39,340 bases of DNA, taken from contig ONLG01000015.1 in the NCBI GenBank assembly GCA_900318625.1, positions 1 to 39,340 of the forward strand. Reading direction: 5' to 3'. Positions 32,089 through 39,164 of this stretch are shown piece by piece; the first letter of the stretch is position 1; the number at the start of each line of letters is the position of its first letter. Made by a program: the position numbers and the translations under genes. The DNA comes from an uncultured Prevotella sp. Its GTDB lineage: Bacteria; Bacteroidota; Bacteroidia; Bacteroidales; Bacteroidaceae. Under the pieces are notes generated by a model that saw only the letters and a program-made list of their open reading frames with translations, made no database searches and was not told where the DNA came from.

Positions 32089-32096
32089 TACTTTTG
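32089..32096 (+). promoter_or_regulatory. prmC promoter -7 box
   Basis: TACTTTTG, 23 bases upstream of the prmC ATG. A TTGG at 32070-32073 is a possible -33 element. Confidence 0.6.
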
Positions 32097-32119
32097 TAGA
32101 AACCAAACCACCCAAAACC

Positions 32120-33091
32120 ATGACCTATACCTCGCTATGGCACCGGCTGACGGGCATTTACCCTGCCACGGAAGCGCAGGCAGTGGTGCGTATGCTGCTC
32201 GAAGAGCTGGCCGGACTGTCGCTTGCCGACATATATGCTGGCAGCATCGACCGTCTCGATGATGCGCAGCGGCAACAGATAGAGCGCGCGATGGCTCGCC
32301 TTGAGGAGGGCGAGCCAATACAGTATGTGCTGGGACGCGCCTGCTTCTGTGGCCGCAGCTTCGCAGTGGCTCCGGGAGTGCTCATTCCGCGGCCCGAAAC
32401 CGAGGAGCTCTGCCGGTTGATTATTGATACCCACCCCCGACCCCTCCCCAAGGGAGGGGGGAAGGGGCTGATGGCAGACAGCTGCGACCCTGTAGAAGGC
32501 TGTGAACAATCAACTCCCCTCCCTTGGGGAGGGGCTGGGGGTGGGTATGAGTGCCGTCATATCCTCGATATAGGCACCGGCAGCGGCTGCATAGCCATAA
32601 CGCTGGCATTGGAGATGCCTGATGCCGAGGTGGAAGCCGTAGACATATCGCCCGAAGCACTGGCTATAGCCGAGGCTAACGCCGCCCGGCTCGGCGCTAA
32701 GGTGTCGTTTCACCAATATGATATACTGTCAGAAGACTCCCCTCCCTTGGGGAGTGGGTGGGAGTGGGTAGCCCCTTCCACTCCAAAATACGACATCATA
32801 GTATCCAATCCGCCATATATATGCGAGCGCGAGCGTGCCGACATGGAGCGCAATGTGCTCGATTATGAACCCCACACGGCTCTGTTTGTGCCCGACGACG
32901 ACCCGCTGCTGTTCTATCGGACCATCGGCCAGAAGGCACTGACGATGTTGGCACCGGGCGGAATACTCTGTTTCGAGATCAACCCGCTCTACTGCGACCA
33001 GCTGATAGAACTGCTGCGCAGTCAGGGCTACGGCGAAGTGGAGGCCGTCAGCGACAGTTTCGGCAAGAGGCGCTTTGTAACAGCAAAGTAA
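32120..33091 (+). CDS. prmC: Release-factor glutamine methyltransferase, with two repeat-derived insertions
   Basis: Methylates the GGQ glutamine of peptide-chain release factors with S-adenosylmethionine. The protein has an N-terminal helical domain (GEPIQYVLGRACFCGRSF, then LIPRPETEEL), the SAM motif DIGTGSG (150-156), the acidic VEAVDISPEAL, and the catalytic NPPY (230-233). Length is 323 residues against roughly 280 in relatives. Two insertions explain the excess. Residues about 104-146, between PETEELCRLIID and HILDIGTG, come from a MITE-like element. Residues about 207-221 (SPPLGSGWEWVAPST), before KYDIIVSNPPY, come from a solo half-copy. Both leave the catalytic motifs intact. The stop codon is the first three bases of a palindrome array. 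recX and comF follow. Confidence 0.94.
   Translation: MTYTSLWHRLTGIYPATEAQAVVRMLLEELAGLSLADIYAGSIDRLDDAQRQQIERAMARLEEGEPIQYVLGRACFCGRSFAVAPGVLIPRPETEELCRLIIDTHPRPLPKGGGKGLMADSCDPVEGCEQSTPLPWGGAGGGYECRHILDIGTGSGCIAITLALEMPDAEVEAVDISPEALAIAEANAARLGAKVSFHQYDILSEDSPPLGSGWEWVAPSTPKYDIIVSNPPYICERERADMERNVLDYEPHTALFVPDDDPLLFYRTIGQKALTMLAPGGILCFEINPLYCDQLIELLRSQGYGEVEAVSDSFGKRRFVTAK
32429..32546. repeat. MITE-like element inserted in frame in prmC
   Basis: Left arm 32429-32459 and right arm 32516-32546 are 31-bp inverted repeats with two mismatches, around a 56-bp interior. The outer ends are ACCCAC and GTGGGT; the symmetry extends two bases further on each side. Both arms and the interior are open in the prmC frame and encode THPRPLPKGGG, then a linker, then STPLPWGGAGGG. 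The size matches the intergenic copy at 128-250. Confidence 0.85.
32739..32769. repeat. Second GC-rich repeat in prmC (solo half-copy)
   Basis: Reads CCCCTCCCTTGGGGAGTGGG, then TGGGAGTGGGT, which is the right-arm consensus with a few changes. In the prmC frame it gives SPPLGSGWEWV. Its frame differs from that of the first insertion's right arm. Confidence 0.75.
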
Positions 33092-33149
33092 TATGACTCA
33101 TATTACCGACCAATATGACTCATATTACTGACCAATATGACTCATATTA
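33089..33149. repeat. Three 22-bp AT-rich palindromes (prmC 3' end)
   Basis: Units at 33089, 33112 and 33134 have the core AATATGACTCATATTA, about 22 bp apart with spacers CCGACC and CTGACC. The prmC stop codon TAA is the first three bases. The same unit in the same sense relative to the gene follows amt (minus strand). Confidence 0.8.
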
Positions 33150-33404
33150 CTTTCCGCGCACAGCCTAATAATGAATTAAGCATTATGAATTATGTATTAA
33201 GTATTATGCGAATTATGGATTAAGGATTATGAATTATGGATTGAATATTATGCGAATTATGAATTAAGGATTATGAATTATGAATTGGGTATTATGCGAA
33301 TTATGAATTAAGCATTATGAATTATGAATTGGGTATTATGCGAATTATGAATTAAGCATTATGAATCATGAATTGAGTATTATGCGAATTATGAATTAAG
33401 CATT
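33092..33404. other. Repeat-only gap between prmC and recX
   Basis: The whole 313-base gap is repeat: the palindrome array on the left and the 44-bp tandem array on the right, with about ten unique bases between. No promoter box was recognised, so recX may depend on read-through from prmC. Confidence 0.6.
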
Positions 33405-33422
33405 ATGAATTATGAATTGAAT
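33170..33422. repeat. 44-bp tandem repeat array running into recX
   Basis: Units begin at 33203, 33247, 33291, 33335 and 33379, each exactly 44 bp apart, with a degenerate partial unit before. Each carries ATTATGCGAATTATGAATTA followed by AGCATTATGAATTATG and AATTGGGT or a variant. The last unit contains the recX start codon and its first codons. Confidence 0.9.
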
Positions 33423-33908
33423 AAGTCATCCCTTGACGAGCAGCAAGCCCTGAAGCGGCTTGCTGCCGAGTGTGCCAAGGGCGAGCACAGCACCGGCGAG
33501 ATGCTACAGAAGATGCAGCGTTGGGGCCTTGCGCAGTCTGAGCAGGAGCGCGTTCTGCGCTATCTCACCGACAACCGCTTCGTCGACGACGAGCGCTTTG
33601 CGCGTATGTTCATCCGCGACAAGATGCGGCTCAACCACTGGGGACCGCGCAAGATAGAGCAGGCGCTATGGGCCAAGCACATCGATGGCACCGTAAGCCG
33701 TCCGTTGCTGGCTGAGGTGACGGCAGAGGAGTGGGCCGAGCAGCTCAGTCCATTGCTGAAAACGAGGCGCAAGAGCATCAAGGCCGCCACGCAGTATGAG
33801 GCCGACATGAAGCTCGTGAGGTTCGCCCTGAGCCGTGGTTTCACCTCCGACGTGATACGACGGGTGCTCGGCGCAGACGTCGAAGTGGATGAAGAGTGTT
33901 GTGATTAG
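33405..33908 (+). CDS. recX: RecX family regulator of RecA
   Basis: A 167-residue helical protein matching RecX, which binds RecA filaments and limits recombinase activity. Family features: EEQALxRL-like LDEQQALKRLAAECAKGEHS, then MLQKMQRWGL, and the signature LTDNRFVDDERFARMFIRDK followed by WGPRKIEQALWAK. The first six residues (MNYELN) are encoded by the last 44-bp repeat unit; no other start codon lies between it and the upstream in-frame stop at 33369. Order prmC-recX-comF is familiar in Bacteroidales. The 3' end overlaps the longest possible comF frame by 20 bases. Confidence 0.9.
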   Translation: MNYELNKSSLDEQQALKRLAAECAKGEHSTGEMLQKMQRWGLAQSEQERVLRYLTDNRFVDDERFARMFIRDKMRLNHWGPRKIEQALWAKHIDGTVSRPLLAEVTAEEWAEQLSPLLKTRRKSIKAATQYEADMKLVRFALSRGFTSDVIRRVLGADVEVDEECCD

Positions 33909-33939
33909 AGGTTGTCAGTGTGTCAATATCTCAGTGCCC

Positions 33940-34662
33940 ATGATGCGGATAAGGTTTCTCACCCGGCTGTTCGACTTTATCTCTCCGCGCCAGTGCCCCG
34001 TTTGCGGCAGGAGGCTTTCGGTCAGCGAAGAGGTGATATGCGCTTCGTGCCTGATGCATCTGCCCCGTACCGGGTTTGCCGATGCGCCGCGCGACAACGA
34101 GATGGTGCGCCTGTTCTGGGGCCGCATGAGGCAGGAGGCAGAGTGGCAGTGCCCCGTTGTGCAGGCTGCGGCACTGTTTCGCTTCGAGCCAGCTTCGCAG
34201 TCGGCAGTGCTGGTGTATGCACTGAAGTATAGTTCGCACCCTGAGTATGGCTATTGCCTTGGTCGCCTGCTTGTCGGCGAGCTGCCGCAGCAGTTCTTCG
34301 ATGGCATAGAGGCCATCATTCCCATACCCCTTGCTCGCAAACGGCTCCGTCGACGCGGTTACAACCAGAGCGAGATGATAGCCCGTGGGGTGGCTTCGCT
34401 GACGGGATTGCCCGTGCTGACCGACGTGGTGGAGCGTCAGCGGTTCACCGCAAGCCAGACGCAGCTTGCCGGTTGGGAGCGAATGGAGAACGTGGCAGGG
34501 GTGTTCCATCTTCGTCGGGGTGAGAAGATAGCAGGCCGTCACGTGCTTGTTGTCGACGATGTGCTCACCACCGGTGCCACGATGATGTCGTGTTGCAACG
34601 AGCTTCTGAAGGCTGGGGGAGTCACCTTGAGCGTTCTGACGGCGTGCTACACCAAGGGTTAG
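33940..34662 (+). CDS. comF: ComF family phosphoribosyltransferase-like protein
   Basis: A 240-residue protein with the ComF layout. The N-terminal zinc-binding cysteines are CPVC and CASC, and the C-terminal PRTase-like domain has IIPIPLARKRLRRRGYNQSE and the PRPP-type motif VLVVDDVLTTGATM. ComF proteins take part in DNA uptake or single-strand DNA handling in competent bacteria; a role here is inferred from family only. Adjacent ATGs at 33940 and 33943 fit the family's usual N-terminus (FLTRLFDFISPRQCPVCG). A start at 33889 is possible but would overlap recX. Confidence 0.88.
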   Translation: MMRIRFLTRLFDFISPRQCPVCGRRLSVSEEVICASCLMHLPRTGFADAPRDNEMVRLFWGRMRQEAEWQCPVVQAAALFRFEPASQSAVLVYALKYSSHPEYGYCLGRLLVGELPQQFFDGIEAIIPIPLARKRLRRRGYNQSEMIARGVASLTGLPVLTDVVERQRFTASQTQLAGWERMENVAGVFHLRRGEKIAGRHVLVVDDVLTTGATMMSCCNELLKAGGVTLSVLTACYTKG

Positions 34663-34968
34663 TCCGTTGCGGCGAAGTGGGGGAGAGGTGAGAGGCGAAC
34701 GATGAAGTGCTTGTTGGTTCGTGGCTGAAAATAAAGCGGCAACAAGTGGGAAATGTGAAAATCCTTGTTGACTTACACTGGGCGAACGGATGATGTTGTT
34801 TTGATTTGTTTGAGCGGATTGTTTTCTAACCCGCTGAGTTTTAAGTGGTAAGCATAAAGGCGGTTTAGATTTGCTCTTGATTTATGTCAAGGGGTATTGT
34901 GCCGATATTCTTTACCTCATAACTTTGCGGCATCAAGCCAACATAAACAATCTATTAATTATTTGACC
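34663..34968. other. Intergenic region between comF and the amylase
   Basis: No gene is supported. Only the amylase promoter at the right-hand end is recognised; no clear comF terminator is seen. Confidence 0.5.
34897..34927 (+). promoter_or_regulatory. Amylase promoter (-33 and -7)
   Basis: TTG at 34897-34899 and TAACTTTG at 34920-34927 are 20 bases apart, the expected Bacteroidota spacing. This is the best-formed promoter in the window and supports ATG 34969 as the start codon (leader about 35 bases). Confidence 0.7.
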
Positions 34969-37794
34969 ATGAAAACAAACCATTACCTTAGACATTTAGG
35001 ACAATATTTGTCCTTGTTAGTGCTGCTGTTGATGTGCAGTGCGACAGTTTCGGCTGCCGACTTCATCAGTAACATCAACACCGCAAGCAAGAAGTATGGC
35101 TTCGGCCATCGTGTGATCTATGAGATGAATGTGGGTGCGTTTACCTCTGCCGGTACGTTCAATGCTGCTGCCGGCAAGCTCAGCTCTCTGAAAGACCTTG
35201 GTGTAGACGTGGTGTGGCTTATGCCGATATACAAGCGCGACGGCGGAATGAACAGTCCGTATGCACCGGCAGCCATGAAGACTCCGAACCCGAGCTACGG
35301 CACTATCGACGATTTGAGGAACCTGGTGAACACGGCACACAGCCTGAACATGGAGATATGGCTCGACTGGGTGCCCAACCACACGGCAAACAATCACCCT
35401 TGGCTCAACCTGCATCCCGACTACTATTCGGGCAATCTGCATCCTTTCTACAGCGACGTGAGCCAGTTGGACTATGCCAGCACGGCCATGCGAAATGCCA
35501 TGACCGACATAATGAAGTACTGGATAGACCAAGCCAACATCGACGGATTCCGCTGCGACTTCGTGTCAAGCTATTTCATTCCGAACGATTACTGGACCTC
35601 GACCATACCGACACTGAAGAACTACAAGTCGGGCAAGACCATCACGATGCTTGGCGAGGCAGACTTCACTGACTGTACGCGCCTGCTCGACACTCCGTTC
35701 GACTACGACTATGCCTGGTGGTTCCAGGAAACAGCACTCTGGAAGACGGTGGGCAGCGGCAGCTCGGCATCGAGCCTGAAGTCGGTTTGCGACCAACTCG
35801 TGGGCGACAGCCGATATAGCAACAAGAGCCGAATGGTGTATCTGACCAACCACGACGTGAACTTCAACCACAATGTGACCCTCTCGAATATGTACGGAGC
35901 AAACAAGTATGCCTTCACGGTGCTGACTTTCACCCTCTACGGTATGCCGCTGCTCTACAACGGACAGGAGGAAGGTGGCGAGCAGGTGCTCAACTACTTC
36001 ACTGACTCGAAGGTGAACTGGAACAACAGGGACAATAAGATGTATAACACGGTGCGCACGCTCACTGCTCTGAAGCACTCGGTGGAGGCTTTCCAGGACG
36101 GAAAGACCATGGCCGACCGCGGGACGGTGAGATGGATAAAGAGCGACGGCTCGGTGGCTGCGTACATTCGCAAGCACGGCAACAGCGAGGCACTGGTGGT
36201 GCTCAACCTCGGCGGTGCCACAACGGTTACGCTCAATGGTGTGACGGCGGGCACTTACACTCAGTGGCTCGACAGCAAGACCATCTCAAACGGTGTGAAG
36301 CAGACCACGGTGACACTCTCAGCCAATCCTTCGATAAGCCTCGACAACAGGGGATATGCCGTGTATGTGCTCGGCAGTGCATCGTCGGGTTCGGGCAATT
36401 CGGGCTCTGGCAACTCGGGCAGCAGCACGGGGAAGGTAACAATAAACGTGAAGTCGGACCATGCTACACCCAATATCTGGGCATGGAACGATGGCGGCAA
36501 CCTGGTTGACGGCGGCTGGCCCGGACCGCAACTCACTGCTACCAACAGCGACGGATGGAAGTACAAGACGTTCAATGCCGACAAAGTGAGCTTCAAACTG
36601 TCGAACAACGGTTCGCAGCAGAGTGGCGACCTCTTCAACGTGACAGCCGACAGCTACTATTACTACGTGGGCAATGGCATCACGTCTGCCTCGAACATGG
36701 AGTATAACTCTGGCGAGAAGGTGGTCTACTTCTCGAACAACACGGGCGACGACTGGTCGTCGGTGAGCTGCTACGCATGGGGCAGTGGCGGCGAGAGCCT
36801 CGGCTCATGGCCCGGCAAGGCTGCCACACAGGTGGGAACAGTGAACATCTACGACGAGGGCAGCAGCTCGGTCATCACTCGCAAGCTGTGGAAGGTCGAC
36901 GTGAGCAATGCTCCCGAGGGCGCCAGCCTCATTTTCAGCAACAAGGGCGGCGGCCAGCAGGTAAGCGACGTCAGCTGCCAGTATGGTCTTTACTACAGTG
37001 TGAACGGCTCTATCGTGGTTAGTCCAAAGAAAGCTCAGGCCAAGACTGTGACCATCTACGTGAAATCAAACCACAACGGACTGAATATCTGGGCATGGAA
37101 CGGCTCGACAAACCTCGTGGAAGGCTCGTGGCCGGGACCGCGCCTGTCGCAGAAGAACAGCAGCGGATGGTACAGCTACACGTTCACGACAGACAAGGTA
37201 AGCTTCAAGTTCAACGATAATGGCAATCAGCAGACGGGTGAGGTCCACGACGTGACAGCCGACAGCTACTACTATTACGTTGACGGCGCACTCATCAAGG
37301 CCAATGACATTGCGCACAGCAGCGGTGAGAAGGTGGTGTTCTTCTGCAACATGAACGGCGACGACTATTCGGCTATCAGCTGCTACGCATGGGGCAGTGG
37401 CAACGAGAGCCTCGGCTCATGGCCCGGCAAGGCTGCCACACAGAGCGGCACGGCCTATCTCTACAACAACGGAACCTATACTCGCAAGATATGGAAGCTC
37501 TCCATACCGAACACTCCCGAGGGTGCAAACCTCATTTTCAACAATAACAACGGTGGATGGCAGATGAGCGACGTCAGCTGCCAGTACGGAGTGCTCTACA
37601 ATGGCTCTGCTTCCTTCGCCTCTGCAAAGGGAATGACTCTCAATCTGGATGTTGACGGTGAAGCAACAGCTATCAACTCTGTCAACGCCAAGACCGAAAA
37701 AGCACAGTGGTACACGCTGAGCGGAGTGAAGATCAGCCAGCCCACACAGCCTGGTATCTACATCCGCAGCGGACGAAAGGTGGTAGTAAGATGA
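34969..37794 (+). CDS. Secreted GH13 alpha-amylase with four starch-binding-like modules
   Basis: Hydrolyses alpha-1,4-glucans outside the cytoplasm. The 941-residue protein starts with a signal peptide (hydrophobic run LSLLVLLLMCSATVSA). The GH13 domain (about 35-470) has all four conserved regions: Asp133 and His138 (DWVPNH), the nucleophile Asp197 (GFRCDF), the acid/base Glu230 (LGEADF) and Asp296 (NHD). A Gly/Ser linker follows. Then come two alternating module types, A-B-A-B (about 488-580, 582-682, 692-783 and 788-882). Type A has NIWAWN and WPGP; type B has CYAWGSG and SWPGKAATQ, resembling CBM26-type starch binders. The end (YTLSGVKISQP, then GIYIRSGRKVVVR) looks like a Bacteroidota sorting tail. 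It is transcribed alone. Confidence 0.92.
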   Translation: MKTNHYLRHLGQYLSLLVLLLMCSATVSAADFISNINTASKKYGFGHRVIYEMNVGAFTSAGTFNAAAGKLSSLKDLGVDVVWLMPIYKRDGGMNSPYAPAAMKTPNPSYGTIDDLRNLVNTAHSLNMEIWLDWVPNHTANNHPWLNLHPDYYSGNLHPFYSDVSQLDYASTAMRNAMTDIMKYWIDQANIDGFRCDFVSSYFIPNDYWTSTIPTLKNYKSGKTITMLGEADFTDCTRLLDTPFDYDYAWWFQETALWKTVGSGSSASSLKSVCDQLVGDSRYSNKSRMVYLTNHDVNFNHNVTLSNMYGANKYAFTVLTFTLYGMPLLYNGQEEGGEQVLNYFTDSKVNWNNRDNKMYNTVRTLTALKHSVEAFQDGKTMADRGTVRWIKSDGSVAAYIRKHGNSEALVVLNLGGATTVTLNGVTAGTYTQWLDSKTISNGVKQTTVTLSANPSISLDNRGYAVYVLGSASSGSGNSGSGNSGSSTGKVTINVKSDHATPNIWAWNDGGNLVDGGWPGPQLTATNSDGWKYKTFNADKVSFKLSNNGSQQSGDLFNVTADSYYYYVGNGITSASNMEYNSGEKVVYFSNNTGDDWSSVSCYAWGSGGESLGSWPGKAATQVGTVNIYDEGSSSVITRKLWKVDVSNAPEGASLIFSNKGGGQQVSDVSCQYGLYYSVNGSIVVSPKKAQAKTVTIYVKSNHNGLNIWAWNGSTNLVEGSWPGPRLSQKNSSGWYSYTFTTDKVSFKFNDNGNQQTGEVHDVTADSYYYYVDGALIKANDIAHSSGEKVVFFCNMNGDDYSAISCYAWGSGNESLGSWPGKAATQSGTAYLYNNGTYTRKIWKLSIPNTPEGANLIFNNNNGGWQMSDVSCQYGVLYNGSASFASAKGMTLNLDVDGEATAINSVNAKTEKAQWYTLSGVKISQPTQPGIYIRSGRKVVVR
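36432..37615 (+). repeat. Internal tandem duplication of the starch-binding module pair
   Basis: The pair at about 36432-37015 is repeated at about 37044-37615. Exact shared words include TGCTACGCATGGGGCAGTGG and CTCGGCTCATGGCCCGGCAA, so the duplication appears fairly recent or is being homogenised. Confidence 0.8.
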
Positions 37795-37818
37795 TGTGAT
37801 TATAGAGATGGATGAGCG

Positions 37819-37869
37819 GTGAGTGGTGAGAAGGCCGGTGTTTTCTCACCCTCACCTCTCACCACTCAC
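37819..37869. terminator. Bidirectional terminator (amylase / HIT)
   Basis: A perfect 13-bp stem (GTGAGTGGTGAGA/TCTCACCACTCAC) with an inner GGTG...CACC pairing and a T-rich loop, between convergent genes. Confidence 0.6.
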
Positions 37870-37921
37870 GTTAAGAGTTTGTCCGTTTCCCGGCTCTGGC
37901 CGTCAGAAAACGAAACGGCTG

Positions 37922-38320
37922 TTAGCCTTTCTGAAACTCGCTGAAAATCTTTCCGGCAATATCGGTCATCTCTTCTGCGCTCAGCTGTAGCTTCTCGCGG
38001 CGGAAATCCACGTCGGCCTCGCTGTCCATGGGTATCAGGTGGATATGTGCATGGGGAACCTCAAGGCCCAGCACCACCTGTGCTACCTTGCGGCAGGGGA
38101 ACGCGCGCTTCAGGGCGGTGGCCACGCGCTTGGCAAACACTTGGAACTGAGCCAGCTCGTCGTCGTCCATGTCGAAGATATAGTCCACCTCGCGGCGCGG
38201 TATAACGAGCACATGACCGCGGCGCACGGGGTTGATGTCGAGGAAAGCGTAGAACAGTTCGCTCTCTGCACACTTGTAGCTCGGTATCTCTCCGGCTGCT
38301 ATCTTGCTGAAAATGCTCAT
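37922..38320 (-). CDS. HIT family nucleotide-binding hydrolase
   Basis: A 132-residue histidine-triad protein. The motif VPHAHIHLIP carries the active-site histidines, and IFSKIAAGEIPSYKCAE at the N-terminus is typical of the HINT/Hit branch that hydrolyses nucleoside phosphoramidates. The second conserved patch, INPVRRGHVLVIPRREV, is also present. It lies 13 bases downstream of greA on the same strand and is probably co-transcribed with it. Confidence 0.93.
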   Translation of the reverse strand: MSIFSKIAAGEIPSYKCAESELFYAFLDINPVRRGHVLVIPRREVDYIFDMDDDELAQFQVFAKRVATALKRAFPCRKVAQVVLGLEVPHAHIHLIPMDSEADVDFRREKLQLSAEEMTDIAGKIFSEFQKG

Positions 38321-38333
38321 CTGGCAGTCCTCC

Positions 38334-38801
38334 TTAGTCGATGCTGATGTTGTCGATGCGCAGCTTGATGGTGCCGCGCGGAATCTTTATCTCTGCCACG
38401 TCGCCCACCTTTTTGTTGAGCAGGCCCTGCGCAATAGGTGTCTTTATCGAGATCTTACCCTCGCGAAGGTTTGCCTCTGTCTCGCTTACGATGGTGTAAA
38501 CCATCTTCTGATTGGTGGTGAGATTGGTCATTTCAACCTTCGACATGATCTGTACGGCATCGCTGCTCAGGCGCGACGTGTCTACAATCTTTGCCTCGGC
38601 GATGGTTTTCTTCATCTGGGCAATCTTGTTCTCAAGGTGTACCTGTGCTTCCTTGGCAGCATCGTATTCTGAGTTCTCGCTCAGGTCGCCCTTGTCGCGA
38701 GCCTCGGCGATGGCGGCGGAGGCTTTCGGACGCTCCACCGACTCTAAGCGTTGTAGCTCGGCCACGAGCTTGTCGTAGCCTTCTTGTGACATATAAGCCA
38801 T
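38334..38801 (-). CDS. greA: Transcription elongation factor GreA
   Basis: A 155-residue factor that rescues backtracked RNA polymerase by stimulating transcript cleavage. The N-terminal coiled coil carries the signature GDLSENSEYDAAKEAQ, whose acidic tip residues (Asp-Leu-Ser-Glu-Asn) enter the polymerase secondary channel. The C-terminal FKBP-like domain has ISIKTPIAQGLLNKKVGDVAEI. Length is normal. The gene has a long leader (about 95 bases from the -7 box) with a terminator-like hairpin, hinting at attenuation. Confidence 0.96.
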   Translation of the reverse strand: MAYMSQEGYDKLVAELQRLESVERPKASAAIAEARDKGDLSENSEYDAAKEAQVHLENKIAQMKKTIAEAKIVDTSRLSSDAVQIMSKVEMTNLTTNQKMVYTIVSETEANLREGKISIKTPIAQGLLNKKVGDVAEIKIPRGTIKLRIDNISID

Positions 38802-38831
38802 AATGTATATGATTTTTAGTTTTCTTATTAA

Positions 38832-38873
38832 CGCAAAAAATAAAGAACCCCAGCATCTTACGTGCCGGAATTC
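38832..38873 (-). terminator. Terminator-like hairpin in the greA leader
   Basis: On the minus strand, GAATTCCGGCA pairs with TGCTGGGGTTC around CGTAAGA (one G-U pair and an internal bulge), directly followed by TTTATTTTTT. It begins about 22 bases after the predicted transcription start, before the greA ATG, so it would act as a leader attenuator. Confidence 0.5.
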
Positions 38874-38901
38874 CGTATCCCTAACATATCTTTCAACGCT
38901 G

Positions 38902-38909
38902 CAAAGATA
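38902..38909 (-). promoter_or_regulatory. greA promoter -7 box
   Basis: Minus-strand TATCTTTG followed by CAGCG fits the consensus, about 100 bases upstream of the greA start codon. Confidence 0.6.
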
Positions 38910-39039
38910 TGCCTTTTTTATTTCATAACGGACAAAAGAGCCAATATTTTCCGCTATTTAGTTTTAATTAACTAATCCTCGGCTGTCTCAACGCTCTACT
39001 TCCGACCGTCGGCTGCTGGTTGAAAGGCAGGCTAAGCCT

Positions 39040-39079
39040 AAAAACAAAAAATCCCTGCAACCCCGAAAGGTCACAGGGA
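39040..39079 (-). terminator. tRNA-Val terminator
   Basis: On the minus strand TCCCTGTGACC pairs with GGGGTTGCAGGGA around TTTC (39052-39079), followed by TTTTTTGTTTTT. It begins 11 bases after the tRNA 3' end. Confidence 0.75.
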
Positions 39080-39089
39080 ACACCCCATG

Positions 39090-39164
39090 TGGGCGTTGAC
39101 GGATTCGAACCGCCGACCCTCTGCTTGTAAGGCAGATGCTCTAAACCAGCTGAGCTAAACGCCC
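39090..39164 (-). tRNA. tRNA-Val (anticodon UAC)
   Basis: A 75-base cloverleaf. The acceptor stem is GGGCGTT/AACGCCC with discriminator A, the D arm contains AGCTCAGCTGGTTTAGAGC, the anticodon stem is TCTGC/GCAGA with loop CTTACAA, and the T arm holds GGTTCGAATCC. The anticodon TAC reads valine GTA/GTG codons. CCA is not encoded. It has its own promoter and terminator. Confidence 0.95.

Noticed and set aside
33089-33422. Regularly spaced repeats as a CRISPR array
   Set aside because: The 22-bp and 44-bp periods are tandem or palindromic with no unique spacers of constant length, and no cas genes are present.
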